DNA of 57,347 nucleotides, from positions 1 through 57,347 of IMG/VR virus record IMGVR_UViG_3300005577_000040; one strand, 5' to 3'. This DNA is from a virus. The notes under the pieces are model-generated. The model ran no database searches, was not told the origin of the DNA, and worked only from the letters and a program-made list of their open reading frames with translations. The position numbers were made by a program, and so were the translations under genes. Shown here piece after piece: positions 39,205 through 48,332 of this stretch; the stretch's first letter is position 1, and the number at the start of each line of letters is the position of its first letter.

Positions 39205-39526
39205 GAATCCTTATATTGAAAAAGTAATAACTAACACTATTCGTAAATACAACCCTAACTACGGGGACAATAGGATTTGTGAGTGTGGTCATACTTATGA
39301 CAGACATTTTGATTCCTATGAGAATATGAGCCCAGTCGGTTGTAAGTATTGCCCCTGTGGCACTTTCGTAGAGGCGAATCTCATACTTAGGCATACACCT
39401 TTTGATATTTATCAAGTACCTAATGAGTGCGTATTTGTTCTTGATATTGTGAATTGGATTAATAAGCAAGAGGACAAAGAAGTCTACACTAAACTTTTGG
39501 TTGCTTTGGGTGAGGAGATTTACTAA
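39197..39526 (+). CDS. Hypothetical protein with zinc-binding cysteines
   Basis: 109 residues. ICECGH near 29-34 and CKYCPCG near 50-56 with nearby His form a probable zinc site. Overlaps both neighbours. Confidence 0.6.
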   Translation: MSENPYIEKVITNTIRKYNPNYGDNRICECGHTYDRHFDSYENMSPVGCKYCPCGTFVEANLILRHTPFDIYQVPNECVFVLDIVNWINKQEDKEVYTKLLVALGEEIY

Positions 39527-39984
39527 TGCCAGTAGAAATAATTAAGGGTGACCTTCTCGACGCTTTCGATAGAGGTGAAGTTGATATAATTGGCCATGTA
39601 GTAAATTGTCAAAGTGTGATGGGGTCAGGAATTGCTTTGGCTATTAAAAATCGTTACCCAAATGTTTATAAAAGGTATTTGGATTCTTTCCCAGAAGCAT
39701 TGAAAGAGGGTGTGACAAAAGATTTAATGCTTGGCCACGTTGAAGTTATTGATGGTGTTGCAAATATGTATGCCCAATTTAAATACGGGGCAGACAAGCG
39801 GCATTTAAATTATGGAGCTATATCTCAATGTCTTTCGAGTCTGGCTATGTATGGAGATAAGAGTTACATCTTTGGCTTTCCTTATAAAATGGGTTGTGAT
39901 CGAGCTGGTGGGGATTGGTCTGTTGTTTTAGAAATGATAGAATATTACTTTAACGATGTTAGAGTTAAAATCTATGAACTATAA
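39526..39984 (+). CDS. Macro-domain protein
   Basis: 152 residues, one macro domain, which binds ADP-ribose derivatives. IIKGDLLDAF at the N-terminus, GHVVNCQSVMGSGIALAI near 23-40, and FGFPYKMGCDRAGGDW near 117-132 resemble the Poa1p/ADP-ribose-1''-phosphate phosphatase type. It may remove Appr-p made in tRNA splicing-like repair, or reverse ADP-ribosylation. Both roles fit the RNA-repair and NAD genes nearby. Confidence 0.85.
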   Translation: MPVEIIKGDLLDAFDRGEVDIIGHVVNCQSVMGSGIALAIKNRYPNVYKRYLDSFPEALKEGVTKDLMLGHVEVIDGVANMYAQFKYGADKRHLNYGAISQCLSSLAMYGDKSYIFGFPYKMGCDRAGGDWSVVLEMIEYYFNDVRVKIYEL

Positions 39985-40657
39985 ACTCTATCAAATGTCT
40001 CCATCCATCTTCGTTGTTGAAATGGATAATGCCGAAGATCTTGCACATACATTTTTAAGAGTGCAGGAATTTTATGAAAGTGAGAATGATGATTTTAGAG
40101 AAGGCGTTTTTACCATTGAAGAGTACAAGAAGTGGTATTGTACTCAAAGTTATGATGGGACATTTAGCTATGCCAAAGATTGGGTCGGATTTAATATCCA
40201 TTCAAGTGTAATTGAACGGTGTTATGCTTGTTCTAAAGAATTCACTAAAGATGATATTTTCTTTTTAAGCATTTGTGCCAGCATAAAGAACCAAATAGGG
40301 GATAATGGATACTATTTGTGTGGTATTAAAACATGTGATAAAGAAACTTTAGACCATGAGTTGGCTCATGCGCTGTTTAGTACTAATTTAGAATATCGAC
40401 AAGTAATGATTGATGCAGTGTTAGCTATAGATCGTTTGACTCTAGATGTTATTTTCGCTACCTTACAGGATGAGGGATACTCGTTTTCTGTTGTTATAGA
40501 TGAAACACAGGCGCATTTAAGTACTGGTCTGGTTAATATCCCAGAAACAGAGTATTTGTTAGAGTTAAGGGGGCAATTTAGCAGTATCTTCGATAAGTTT
40601 ATAAAAGAACTTGGAGATCCCGTATTAATAATGAGAGGAGCAGAATTTAATGAATAA
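39974..40657 (+). CDS. Hypothetical protein with HExxH-like motif
   Basis: 227 residues; I use the ATG at 39974. DHELAHALFS near 129-138 carries HELAH, a zinc-metallopeptidase-type motif, and CYAC near 77-80 could bind metal. Whether it is an active protease is unknown. Confidence 0.6.
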   Translation: MNYKLYQMSPSIFVVEMDNAEDLAHTFLRVQEFYESENDDFREGVFTIEEYKKWYCTQSYDGTFSYAKDWVGFNIHSSVIERCYACSKEFTKDDIFFLSICASIKNQIGDNGYYLCGIKTCDKETLDHELAHALFSTNLEYRQVMIDAVLAIDRLTLDVIFATLQDEGYSFSVVIDETQAHLSTGLVNIPETEYLLELRGQFSSIFDKFIKELGDPVLIMRGAEFNE

Positions 40658-40907
40658 GGCACTAATTTTAATAATGATTACTCTTTGTCTTGTGGGCTGT
40701 GGAGACAAGTCTTATACCGATGATAGTGAAAATTATAAATTACCACCAGAACTTTCTGGATGTAAAGTTTACTATCTAGGTCAAGGTGGACTGCAAACAG
40801 GAATAACAGTAGTGCATTGCCCAAGAGCAGATACTACAACATCTTATACACAGTCTTGTGGGAAAAATTGCACAAGACATGTTAATACTACAGTGGCGAG
40901 CTATTAA
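40650..40907 (+). CDS. Lipoprotein
   Basis: 85 residues. Signal LILIMITLCLVGC with lipobox LVGC near 14-17. The mature part has further cysteines and resembles short phage lipoproteins linked to lysis or exclusion. Function not shown. Confidence 0.7.
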   Translation: MNKALILIMITLCLVGCGDKSYTDDSENYKLPPELSGCKVYYLGQGGLQTGITVVHCPRADTTTSYTQSCGKNCTRHVNTTVASY

Positions 40908-40908
40908 T

Positions 40909-41874
40909 ATGAATTTAATTATGAAATGCCTATTCGGTAGCCACCTTTATGGTTTGAACACACCCACTTCAGATAAAGACTATAAAGGAATCTATCTGCC
41001 AGATAAAGACAATTTGTTGCTTGGAAATTATGCCAAGCATTATTCTGAATCTACAGGTAATGATAAGACTAAGAATACTAAAGATGATATTGACGTGGAG
41101 ATATTTTCTCTTCCCTATTTTATAGAACTTGCCTGTAAAGGCGAGACCGTAGCTTTGGATATGCTTCATGCAAGAGAGGAAATATTTGAGTCTAATATTG
41201 GTGAAATATGGTGGGAGCTAAAAAATAGACGTAAGATCTTTTACACCAAAGATATGAAGTCCTATATTGGTTATGCTCGTAAGCAAGCTAACAAGTATGG
41301 GATTAAGGGTAGTCGTATGGCTGCTGTTGAAGAAGTGATTAACTTCCTTGATAAAAGATTTCCTGTTGAAGCTAGGGAAGTTATGAAAATCCGAGATATT
41401 TATGAACAATTGCCTGTAAATGATTTCTTGATTAGATGTTCAATGGCAGATAAATCTCAAGGGGCGAAAGATCTCCAATTCTATGAGGTTTGTGGTCGTA
41501 AGTACCAAGACACCTTAACGCTGAGTCAATTGATGGTACATGTCTGGGAACTCTACATTGAATATGGTGATAGGGCGAGAAAAGCTAAGAATGATGAGGG
41601 CGTAGACTGGAAGGCTGTTAGTCATGCACTAAGGGCTTCTTATCAAATGCTTGGTATTTTGAATGATGGAGATTTTGAATATCCCCTCCCCCAAACAGAA
41701 TTTTTGTTGGCGGTAAAAACAGGCCAGCTTAACTTTGTAAATGAAGTTCAGCCAGAATTAGATTCTCTTATCGTTAAGATCGAAAAGATGTCAGAGGAAA
41801 GTAGTTTACCAAACAAAGTTGACAGGAATTATTGGGATCAATGGTTATTAAATGTTTATAGAGAATATTTATAG
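40909..41874 (+). CDS. RlaP-like nucleotidyltransferase (pol beta superfamily)
   Basis: 321 residues. CLFGSHLYGLNTPTSDKDYK near 7-26 gives the GS...Y...D-x-D signature of the PF10127/RlaP n nucleotidyltransferases. A second acidic motif DIDVEIFSL follows near 62-70. RlaP proteins are tied to RNA repair by genomic association with RNA ligases. Here the ligase and Pnkp are elsewhere in the same phage. Target RNA unknown. Alternative start at 40921. Confidence 0.75.
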   Translation: MNLIMKCLFGSHLYGLNTPTSDKDYKGIYLPDKDNLLLGNYAKHYSESTGNDKTKNTKDDIDVEIFSLPYFIELACKGETVALDMLHAREEIFESNIGEIWWELKNRRKIFYTKDMKSYIGYARKQANKYGIKGSRMAAVEEVINFLDKRFPVEAREVMKIRDIYEQLPVNDFLIRCSMADKSQGAKDLQFYEVCGRKYQDTLTLSQLMVHVWELYIEYGDRARKAKNDEGVDWKAVSHALRASYQMLGILNDGDFEYPLPQTEFLLAVKTGQLNFVNEVQPELDSLIVKIEKMSEESSLPNKVDRNYWDQWLLNVYREYL

Positions 41875-41882
41875 GATACTAT

Positions 41883-42149
41883 ATGAAAGATAAATATGAA
41901 GGAAAATATACTCGGGCTGAGATAGAAAATTCTGTCCAGTTCATTGAGAAATTAGTAAATTACCATTATGGTGATTACTCAGATAAACCTATAAATCCAA
42001 ATATTGTTTTACCAATGCGCATAATGAATGCATTAGCTAATCATCTTGGCACGTTTGAAGGTAATCAAATTAGTGAGGATGTTTTAATCATTATCGATGG
42101 ATATAAACAACTGGTTCATAATGGGTTTTTTAAGGAGACTGCGCAATGA
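41883..42149 (+). CDS. Hypothetical protein
   Basis: 88 residues, helical. Overlaps the PRPP synthetase start by four bases, so it may be co-translated. Unknown. Confidence 0.6.
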   Translation: MKDKYEGKYTRAEIENSVQFIEKLVNYHYGDYSDKPINPNIVLPMRIMNALANHLGTFEGNQISEDVLIIIDGYKQLVHNGFFKETAQ

Positions 42150-43018
42150 CAATACAATTATTCATAGATGGGGTAGAAGTTCCTGTAAAAAAGATTAAAT
42201 TTTCTGATGGGGGATCTAATGTAAAATTAGAAGTTCCTGAAGGATTATCTCCAAGAAGATACATATGCATTACAGTTGACCCAATTACACCCGCAGATAA
42301 CTATTTGTGGGAAATCGGCTTGGTTATGTATGCTTTGGAGGTATTGTTTCCAGACTACGAAACAAAGACTATTATAAATTTACCATATCTACCTCACGGC
42401 AGAGCAGATAGAGTGTTTGAGAGAGGTAATCCATGCCCTCTAGAATGTTTCTTTGATGAATTCCTTTGTTGGGAATTAGATAATATTGAGATTCATTTAA
42501 CTGATCCGCATAGTGACTTTTATAAAAATTATGCAGATAATCTCGCTTTTGAAGTGAAAGAGCAGTACCAATGTTTTAGAGATACAGTTTTTGGATTCCA
42601 ATCTGGAGATTATTTAATAAGTCCTGATAAGGGGGCCAAGACTAAGATCCATCAACTTCAACAATACTTAGATTCTCGCTGGGTGGCTTCATTTGTTGTC
42701 GAGGCAGAAAAAGTGAGAGATCCATCCAACGGTAAAATATTAGAAACTACTTTACCTGAAGGTATTGATCTTACTAATAAGGTATGTTATATTGTCGATG
42801 ACATTTGTGATGGAGGTGGAACATTCATCCCTCTCGCTGAGAAGCTTAAAGAAGCTGGAGCAAAAGAAGTTCATTTGTACGTCACTCATGGCATATTCGC
42901 TAAAGGTTTGGATTTGTTTAAAGGTAAAATAGATAAGCTTCATGTATACCAAACTGTAAGTAATTATGTTACAATGTCTGATATTAACAATTTCAATCAG
43001 GGGAAAGAGGTAAAATGA
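42146..43018 (+). CDS. prs: Ribose-phosphate pyrophosphokinase (PRPP synthetase)
   Basis: Makes PRPP from ATP and ribose 5-phosphate. 290 residues, the shorter phage form. NLPYLPHGRADRVFERGNP near 82-100 is the ATP/ribose-phosphate loop region, LTDPHSDF near 119, and VDDICDGGGTF near 217-227 the PRPP-binding loop. Two genes downstream lies NAMPT, which consumes PRPP, so the pair forms a nicotinamide-to-NMN route. Confidence 0.9.
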   Translation: MTIQLFIDGVEVPVKKIKFSDGGSNVKLEVPEGLSPRRYICITVDPITPADNYLWEIGLVMYALEVLFPDYETKTIINLPYLPHGRADRVFERGNPCPLECFFDEFLCWELDNIEIHLTDPHSDFYKNYADNLAFEVKEQYQCFRDTVFGFQSGDYLISPDKGAKTKIHQLQQYLDSRWVASFVVEAEKVRDPSNGKILETTLPEGIDLTNKVCYIVDDICDGGGTFIPLAEKLKEAGAKEVHLYVTHGIFAKGLDLFKGKIDKLHVYQTVSNYVTMSDINNFNQGKEVK

Positions 43019-43293
43019 TTATGTTTAGTGATCACTGCCAAAAATGTGGACACAGCCTAGAGTGTATGGCCGGTGAATCTGCACACCCCTCTAATTGGTA
43101 TTGTCCAAACAAGAATTGTGAGAAAGACGCTCAAGAACTTAAGATAAAATATCTTAAAAGTAAACGAGATCACCTAATTGATGAAGCACAGAAGGCAGCA
43201 CATGCCTACTTCGTTGAGTGTGATATTGGTAAGGAGCGTGAAAAGGCTGGCGAGATATATGAAAATATCCGTACTGCTGGAAGAGTTTATTAA
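43015..43293 (+). CDS. Small zinc-ribbon protein
   Basis: 92 residues. CQKCGH near 8-13 and CPNKNCEKD near 30 form a zinc ribbon; the rest is a charged helix. It sits between prs and the NAMPT gene. Function unknown. Confidence 0.65.
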   Translation: MIMFSDHCQKCGHSLECMAGESAHPSNWYCPNKNCEKDAQELKIKYLKSKRDHLIDEAQKAAHAYFVECDIGKEREKAGEIYENIRTAGRVY

Positions 43294-43324
43294 CAATTAA
43301 GTAAATTTATATTAGGAGATAATT

Positions 43325-44923
43325 ATGCCATTAGCACAAACAGATAGTTATAAGCTTTCGCACAAAGGGTTTATGAATAAAGGTACAACTAAGCTTTATT
43401 CAAATATGACAGCCCGTTCTGGCAAACATTTCCCCGTCCTGCAAGATCGTTGGGATGGTAAAGTAGTAGTATTTGGATTCCAAAAGTTTGTCATTGAATT
43501 CTTGATTAATGAGTGGAACAGTAAGTTCTTTCAAATGCCTAAACATAAGGCTATTAAGAAATTCAAACGCCTTGTAGATGCTTACCTTGGTAAAGATGCT
43601 GTTGATATGGCACACTTCGAAGCTTTGCATGATATTGGTTATCTGCCTTTACACATAAAATCTATTGATGAGGGTAATCGTGTAAATATTAAAGTTCCTT
43701 TGTGGACTATTACAAATACTCATCCAGATTTTGCATGGTTAGTGAACTATCTCGAAACTGTGATGTCTTGTGAGTGCTGGAAACCAATTACCACAGCTAC
43801 GATTATCTCTGAATATCGTAAACTGATTAATGAATATGCACTGAAGACCACTGGCAGCTTAATGGGCACACAATTCCAGATTCATGGTTTTGAATTCCGT
43901 GGAATGGCAAATCGTCAAGATGCAGCAAGCTGTGCAGCCGGAATGTGCTTATCTACAAATGGTACAGATACAATTCCAGCTTTAGAATTAATTGAAGAGT
44001 ACTACTTCACTGATATTGAGAAGTACTTTGTGGCAACTTCTGTACCAGCAAGCGAACACTCTATTGCGTGTCTTGGAACTGCTGTACAAGGTGAATTAGA
44101 ATCTTACCGTAAATGGATTACTGTAGACTATCCTACTGGCATTGTAAGTGTAGTAAGTGATACCTATGATTATTGGAAAGTGCTGGAGGAGTATTTGCCT
44201 ATTTTGAAAGAGGAAATTCTTGCTCGTCCAGTTAATGATATTGGTTTGAGTAAAGTGGTGATTCGTCCTGATTCTGGTAACCCTGCGGATATTATTTGTG
44301 GATTATCTTGTTTTGACCCTGAAGATGACTCAAACGAAGTAGCTGTTCTTAGTGGCGCACTGTCTGGTGGGTTTAAAGCCTATAAATATCAAGGTAAATA
44401 CTTTGAGTCTATGACAGGTGATGAGCTTTCAGAAGCCGAAGTAAAAGGCTCTGTAGAACTACTTTGGGAGACGTTTGGAGGCACTGTAACCGAACAAGGG
44501 TATAAAGTATTAGACAGTCACATAGGATTGATCTATGGTGATTCTATTACACTTAAAGTGGCTTTAGATGTAATGGAACGATTAGCAGCCAAAGGATTTG
44601 CCTCAACAAACATAGTGTTTGGTGTAGGCAGTTATACAATGCAGTATCTAACTCGTGATAGCTTGGGTATGGCAGTTAAAGCCACCTATGGCGAAGTTGA
44701 TGGTGTTGGTTATGAGTTGTTTAAAGATCCAATTACTGATAGCGGTATGAAGAAGTCAGCAAAAGGATTGTTACGTGTGGAAAAAGAGGGAGATGATTAC
44801 GTTCTATATGATCAGCAAACTCTAGAGCAAGAAGCTACAGGGGAATTAACTTCTCTGTTTTTGAATGGGAAATTGATGAAACAAACTACATTCGAAGAAT
44901 GTCGTAATCGTCTTTGGAAATAA
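43325..44923 (+). CDS. nadV: Nicotinamide phosphoribosyltransferase
   Basis: Converts nicotinamide and PRPP to NMN. 532 residues, close to the usual NAMPT length. TDSYKLSHKGF at the N-terminus, GFEFRGMANRQDAASCAAGM near 190, SVPASEHS near 240, VVIRPDSGNPAD near 315 and FGVGSYTMQYLTRDSLG near 437 are all typical. Start follows AGGAG. No NMN adenylyltransferase is seen in this window, so NAD+ formation needs a host enzyme or a gene elsewhere. Confidence 0.95.
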   Translation: MPLAQTDSYKLSHKGFMNKGTTKLYSNMTARSGKHFPVLQDRWDGKVVVFGFQKFVIEFLINEWNSKFFQMPKHKAIKKFKRLVDAYLGKDAVDMAHFEALHDIGYLPLHIKSIDEGNRVNIKVPLWTITNTHPDFAWLVNYLETVMSCECWKPITTATIISEYRKLINEYALKTTGSLMGTQFQIHGFEFRGMANRQDAASCAAGMCLSTNGTDTIPALELIEEYYFTDIEKYFVATSVPASEHSIACLGTAVQGELESYRKWITVDYPTGIVSVVSDTYDYWKVLEEYLPILKEEILARPVNDIGLSKVVIRPDSGNPADIICGLSCFDPEDDSNEVAVLSGALSGGFKAYKYQGKYFESMTGDELSEAEVKGSVELLWETFGGTVTEQGYKVLDSHIGLIYGDSITLKVALDVMERLAAKGFASTNIVFGVGSYTMQYLTRDSLGMAVKATYGEVDGVGYELFKDPITDSGMKKSAKGLLRVEKEGDDYVLYDQQTLEQEATGELTSLFLNGKLMKQTTFEECRNRLWK

Positions 44924-44944
44924 TTAAATATCGGGAGTAGTAAA

Positions 44945-45166
44945 ATGGGACTTAATGTTTTTGGTAAATTGCTAACTGTGGATGATGCTATCTCTTCTTT
45001 ACAAAAGACAGTAGATAAGCTGAAAGATGTTATTGGCGTTCGTGATAATGCTATAACAGAAAACACAGCTAAAGTGGCCGACCTTCAGAGAGAAGTTGCA
45101 GAACATCAATCTGAAAAGGAAAGAGCCCAAGCAATTTTAGAAAAATTAACTAATTTGTTAAGTTGA
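44945..45166 (+). CDS. Small coiled-coil protein
   Basis: 73 residues, heptad-like from about 15 to 70 (SSLQKTVDKLKDVIGVRDN). GGGAG upstream. Unknown. Confidence 0.6.
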   Translation: MGLNVFGKLLTVDDAISSLQKTVDKLKDVIGVRDNAITENTAKVADLQREVAEHQSEKERAQAILEKLTNLLS

Positions 45167-45176
45167 GGAGATAATT

Positions 45177-45392
45177 GTGGTTGACCCTGTTGAAATAAAA
45201 GCCTCTAGGGATAGGGTTGCCAGAAGACTAGAGCGACTTAACTCTTTAAAAGATAAGATAGAAAATAGACACTCTGGAAGAGAAATTTGGTTTACCTACC
45301 ATGCTGGTTGGGATCTTGGATATCTTAAAGGGCAAATCTCTATTTTAGAGGAAATGGAAGATTTGCTCAATGATCTTGTTAAAGATAGTTAA
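45177..45392 (+). CDS. Hypothetical protein
   Basis: 71 residues, GTG start after GAGGAG. Basic first half and acidic end. Unknown. Confidence 0.55.
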   Translation: MVDPVEIKASRDRVARRLERLNSLKDKIENRHSGREIWFTYHAGWDLGYLKGQISILEEMEDLLNDLVKDS

Positions 45393-45408
45393 TAAAGAAT
45401 TTAAGTTA

Positions 45409-45438
45409 TAGACAAAGCTTAAGTAAAGGTGTTATAAT
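45409..45438 (+). promoter_or_regulatory. Sigma70-type promoter for the SPFH gene
   Basis: TAGACA, 18-bp spacer, TATAAT, 31 bp before the start codon. Confidence 0.75.
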
Positions 45439-45469
45439 AAATTTTATTTTAAACTAAGGAGAATAGATT

Positions 45470-46354
45470 ATGAATGAACAATCCGTATCAAAACTTGCTA
45501 AATGGGGAATTATTTCTATTATAGCAATTATTGTGCTCGCTGTGTTAAGTCCATTTAACACTGTCCCCACTGGTACTCGTGGTGTAGTAACTCAGTTTGG
45601 TGCTATTAAAGGTATTGAACAAGAGGGTTTAGTAATCCTACCTCCTTGGCAAAAACTCTCTGTATTCAATACACGAGCAGAAGAAGCCACTATCGAGAAG
45701 GCTGTAGGGGCTACAAGTGATACACAACCGGTATTTGTTAGTCTTACTGTACGCTATAATGTCTTCCCAGACCGTGTAGCAGAAGTATATGAGAAATACT
45801 CTCGTGATGGTGACTTATCCTCATATGTACAGACAGCAACTGCTGAAGTATTTAAAGCAGTAACAGCCAAATACACTGCACCAGACCTTATTAGTCAACG
45901 TGCAAAAGTATCAACTGATATTGTAGAAGCTTTGTCTAAGAAACTGTCTTTATATGGTGCAAACGTAATAAACGTTGATATGCGTAACTTTGAGTTCTCT
46001 GCCACTTACATGACAGCAATTAATCAAAAGGTTACTCAAGAGCAATTACGATTAGTAGCAGAGAATCAACTGAAGACGGTGGAAGCAGAGCAAAAGCAGA
46101 AAGTTGCTATTGCTGAAGCTGAAGCTAATGCCGCTCGTGCAAAGGCTGATGGTGAATCTTACGCTAACTTAAAGATTGCATCAGCTCAAGCTGAAGCACT
46201 ACGAATTCAGAATGCTGCACTAGCTCAAAATAAAGATGTGTTAGAACTTCGTCGTATTGAAGTAGAAATGAAAAAAGCTGAAAATTGGAATGGTGCCCTA
46301 CCACAAAATATTTATGCTGGTGCCCCAATTCCCTTTATGAACTTTCCTAAATAA
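45470..46354 (+). CDS. SPFH/prohibitin-family membrane protein
   Basis: 294 residues of the HflK/HflC/prohibitin type. One membrane anchor near 12-29 (ISIIAIIVLAVLSPF), then the Band 7 domain (PTGTRGVVTQFGAIKG, VFVSLTVRYNVFPDRV) and a long coiled coil rich in Ala, Glu and Lys at about 185-265. Such proteins build large ring assemblies and control membrane proteases. It has its own promoter and terminator, so it is made as a single-gene unit. Confidence 0.9.
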   Translation: MNEQSVSKLAKWGIISIIAIIVLAVLSPFNTVPTGTRGVVTQFGAIKGIEQEGLVILPPWQKLSVFNTRAEEATIEKAVGATSDTQPVFVSLTVRYNVFPDRVAEVYEKYSRDGDLSSYVQTATAEVFKAVTAKYTAPDLISQRAKVSTDIVEALSKKLSLYGANVINVDMRNFEFSATYMTAINQKVTQEQLRLVAENQLKTVEAEQKQKVAIAEAEANAARAKADGESYANLKIASAQAEALRIQNAALAQNKDVLELRRIEVEMKKAENWNGALPQNIYAGAPIPFMNFPK

Positions 46355-46399
46355 GTAAGGATCGCTTAAGATAGAATAGGATTAATAATAGAGCTACTA

Positions 46400-46425
46400 G
46401 ATGCTTCGTAAGAGGCATCATTTTT
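46400..46425 (+). terminator. Rho-independent terminator
   Basis: GATGCTT-N6-AGGCATC, 7-bp stem, followed by ATTTTT. Ends the SPFH transcript. Confidence 0.82.
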
Positions 46426-46474
46426 AAGGGCTTAATGAGTTTTTAAGAATGATAAACAAATAGGAGTACAGATA

Positions 46475-47176
46475 TTGGCAAATAGTCTTGGCGATAGAAT
46501 GAAGGGTTATGAATATGTGAATCGTAACTTCTTGATTAAAAGAATGCCTGTGGTTATCCGTTTGGATGGAAGGGCTTTTCATACATATACGAAACATGTT
46601 GATAAACCTTTTAGTGAAGATCTTCACAGAGTCAGAAAATATGTGTTAGAATTTCTTTGTACAAATATTCAAGGTGTAATTGCAGGCTATTCTCAGTCTG
46701 ATGAGATTTCTTTAGTACTGAAAGATTGGTCTACATTTAAGACTGAAGCTTGGTTCAGTAACAATCTTCAAAAGATGTGCTCTATCAGTGCCAGTATGTG
46801 TACTATGGCTTGGAACTATTATCTAAAAGATGACTCAGAGGAAGGTCAGTTATTTCCCACTGCTGTATTTGACTCTAGGGTATTTAATATTCCAAGGGAG
46901 GAAGTAGTTAATTATCTCCTTTGGAGGCAACAAGATTGGGAAAGAAACTCAGTCCAAATGTTGGCCCAAAGCTTATACTCTCACAAAGAGTTACAAGGTA
47001 AAAGCTGTTCCCAATTGATTACTAAAATCGAAGAGGAATTTAATATTATCTGGGGAAATCTTTTGCCTTGGAAAAAGCAAGGTGAAATTTGGTTTGGTGG
47101 GAAAACACAAGAGAGTTTCCTTTTTAAGGATAATCGTGTCCTTATTGAGGAAGAACTTAATTTGGAGTTGAATTGA
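46475..47176 (+). CDS. Thg1-like tRNA-His guanylyltransferase
   Basis: Adds G to the 5' end of tRNA-His, or repairs tRNA 5' ends by reverse (3'-5') polymerisation. 233 residues. VIRLDGRAFHTYTK near 27-40 and GYSQSDEISLVL near 70-81 carry the catalytic carboxylates. TTG start after AGGAG; the first ATG is 11 codons in and would leave out conserved residues only partly. The phage tRNA-His with A73 (7101-7176) is the obvious partner. It overlaps the GHKL ATPase start by four bases. Confidence 0.9.
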   Translation: MANSLGDRMKGYEYVNRNFLIKRMPVVIRLDGRAFHTYTKHVDKPFSEDLHRVRKYVLEFLCTNIQGVIAGYSQSDEISLVLKDWSTFKTEAWFSNNLQKMCSISASMCTMAWNYYLKDDSEEGQLFPTAVFDSRVFNIPREEVVNYLLWRQQDWERNSVQMLAQSLYSHKELQGKSCSQLITKIEEEFNIIWGNLLPWKKQGEIWFGGKTQESFLFKDNRVLIEEELNLELN

Positions 47177-48318
47177 TGAAACGTTATTGGACATCTTTGC
47201 TTGCCACTTATGTTTTAGACTGGACAGTCCCTAATGCTATACGGGAGATTGTCCAAAACTGTCTGGACGATCCAAGTACATTTGAATATGATCTTAGTGG
47301 CCCTACTATCGAGCTTACCTCTAAAGGTGTTCAATTAAGCCCTGCTACACTCCTTATGGGGGCTTCTGGCAAGCGAGGGGACCCTACGGTAGTGGGTGGC
47401 AAGGGAGAGGGCTACAAAGACGCGCTATTGGTCTTATTGAGGAACGGGCATAAGGTCACTATTAAGAATGGTAACAAGCTATGGATACCTTCTTTTGAGT
47501 ACACTGAAATGTTTGAGCAAGAGGTATTGTGTGTTACAGAAACAGACCTAGAAGATAATGAGGATCTCACTTATCTTATTGAGGGGATAACTCCCACGCT
47601 AAGGGAAAGTATCATTCATGATTGCCTGTACTTACAGGATGATCTTGGTGAAGTTAGGGAAGGTAGTATTGGTAGGATATTAGTTGATAGGCCCAATAAA
47701 CTCTACGTAGGTGGCCTATTCGTCACAGATATAACAGGACATAAGTATTCTTATGATTTTGCTCCTGCATACCTCCCTTTAAACAGGGATCGTAAGTCTG
47801 TTGATAGTTGGAACTTGGCTGCTAATACCACCAAATTGCTGGAAGAGGCTTTTCCGCCCAAAGAAGTGGCAGAGATGGTCAGAGATCGTGTTCGAGATAC
47901 TGGAGGTTATTACGCCAGTATAAAAAGCCAAGCCGTGGCCGAAGAGGCTTATAACTTGGTTAAAAAAGAACATGGAGATACTGTTGTTATTGCATCTAAT
48001 ACAGATGAAGAGCAACAACTTAAGGAGTCTGGCTATGATAATGTAAAAACTATCTACGATGATAACTATAGACAGCTAGTAAAATCTAGTGTAGAATACC
48101 AAAGTAACATTAAGAAATTAGAGGTGAAGGTTGTCGAAGAAGATAAACGTACACCTATTGAAATGTTAGAGGAATTGTATACTCTACTTGAAGATACCCT
48201 TGATTTTGGCCGGATAGATAAATTTGATGATTTACTAAGTGTATTTAGATATCGTGGGGTTATATTCCAAAGAAAAGCTAAAGCAACATTCAAAGAAGAG
48301 GAAGAAATTCCTTTTTAG
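47173..48318 (+). CDS. GHKL-type ATP-binding protein
   Basis: 381 residues. NAIREIVQNCLDD near 21-33 is the N box, GVQLSPATLLMGASGKR near 52-68 the next element, and GGKGEGYKDALLVLL near 76-90 the G box of a GHKL (Hsp90/MutL/kinase) ATPase. The C-terminal half is helical and ends in acidic residues. Overlap with Thg1 suggests a joint role, for example in RNA handling, but the substrate is unknown. Confidence 0.78.
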   Translation: MMKRYWTSLLATYVLDWTVPNAIREIVQNCLDDPSTFEYDLSGPTIELTSKGVQLSPATLLMGASGKRGDPTVVGGKGEGYKDALLVLLRNGHKVTIKNGNKLWIPSFEYTEMFEQEVLCVTETDLEDNEDLTYLIEGITPTLRESIIHDCLYLQDDLGEVREGSIGRILVDRPNKLYVGGLFVTDITGHKYSYDFAPAYLPLNRDRKSVDSWNLAANTTKLLEEAFPPKEVAEMVRDRVRDTGGYYASIKSQAVAEEAYNLVKKEHGDTVVIASNTDEEQQLKESGYDNVKTIYDDNYRQLVKSSVEYQSNIKKLEVKVVEEDKRTPIEMLEELYTLLEDTLDFGRIDKFDDLLSVFRYRGVIFQRKAKATFKEEEEIPF

Positions 48319-48332
48319 TACAGGAGGAAATT

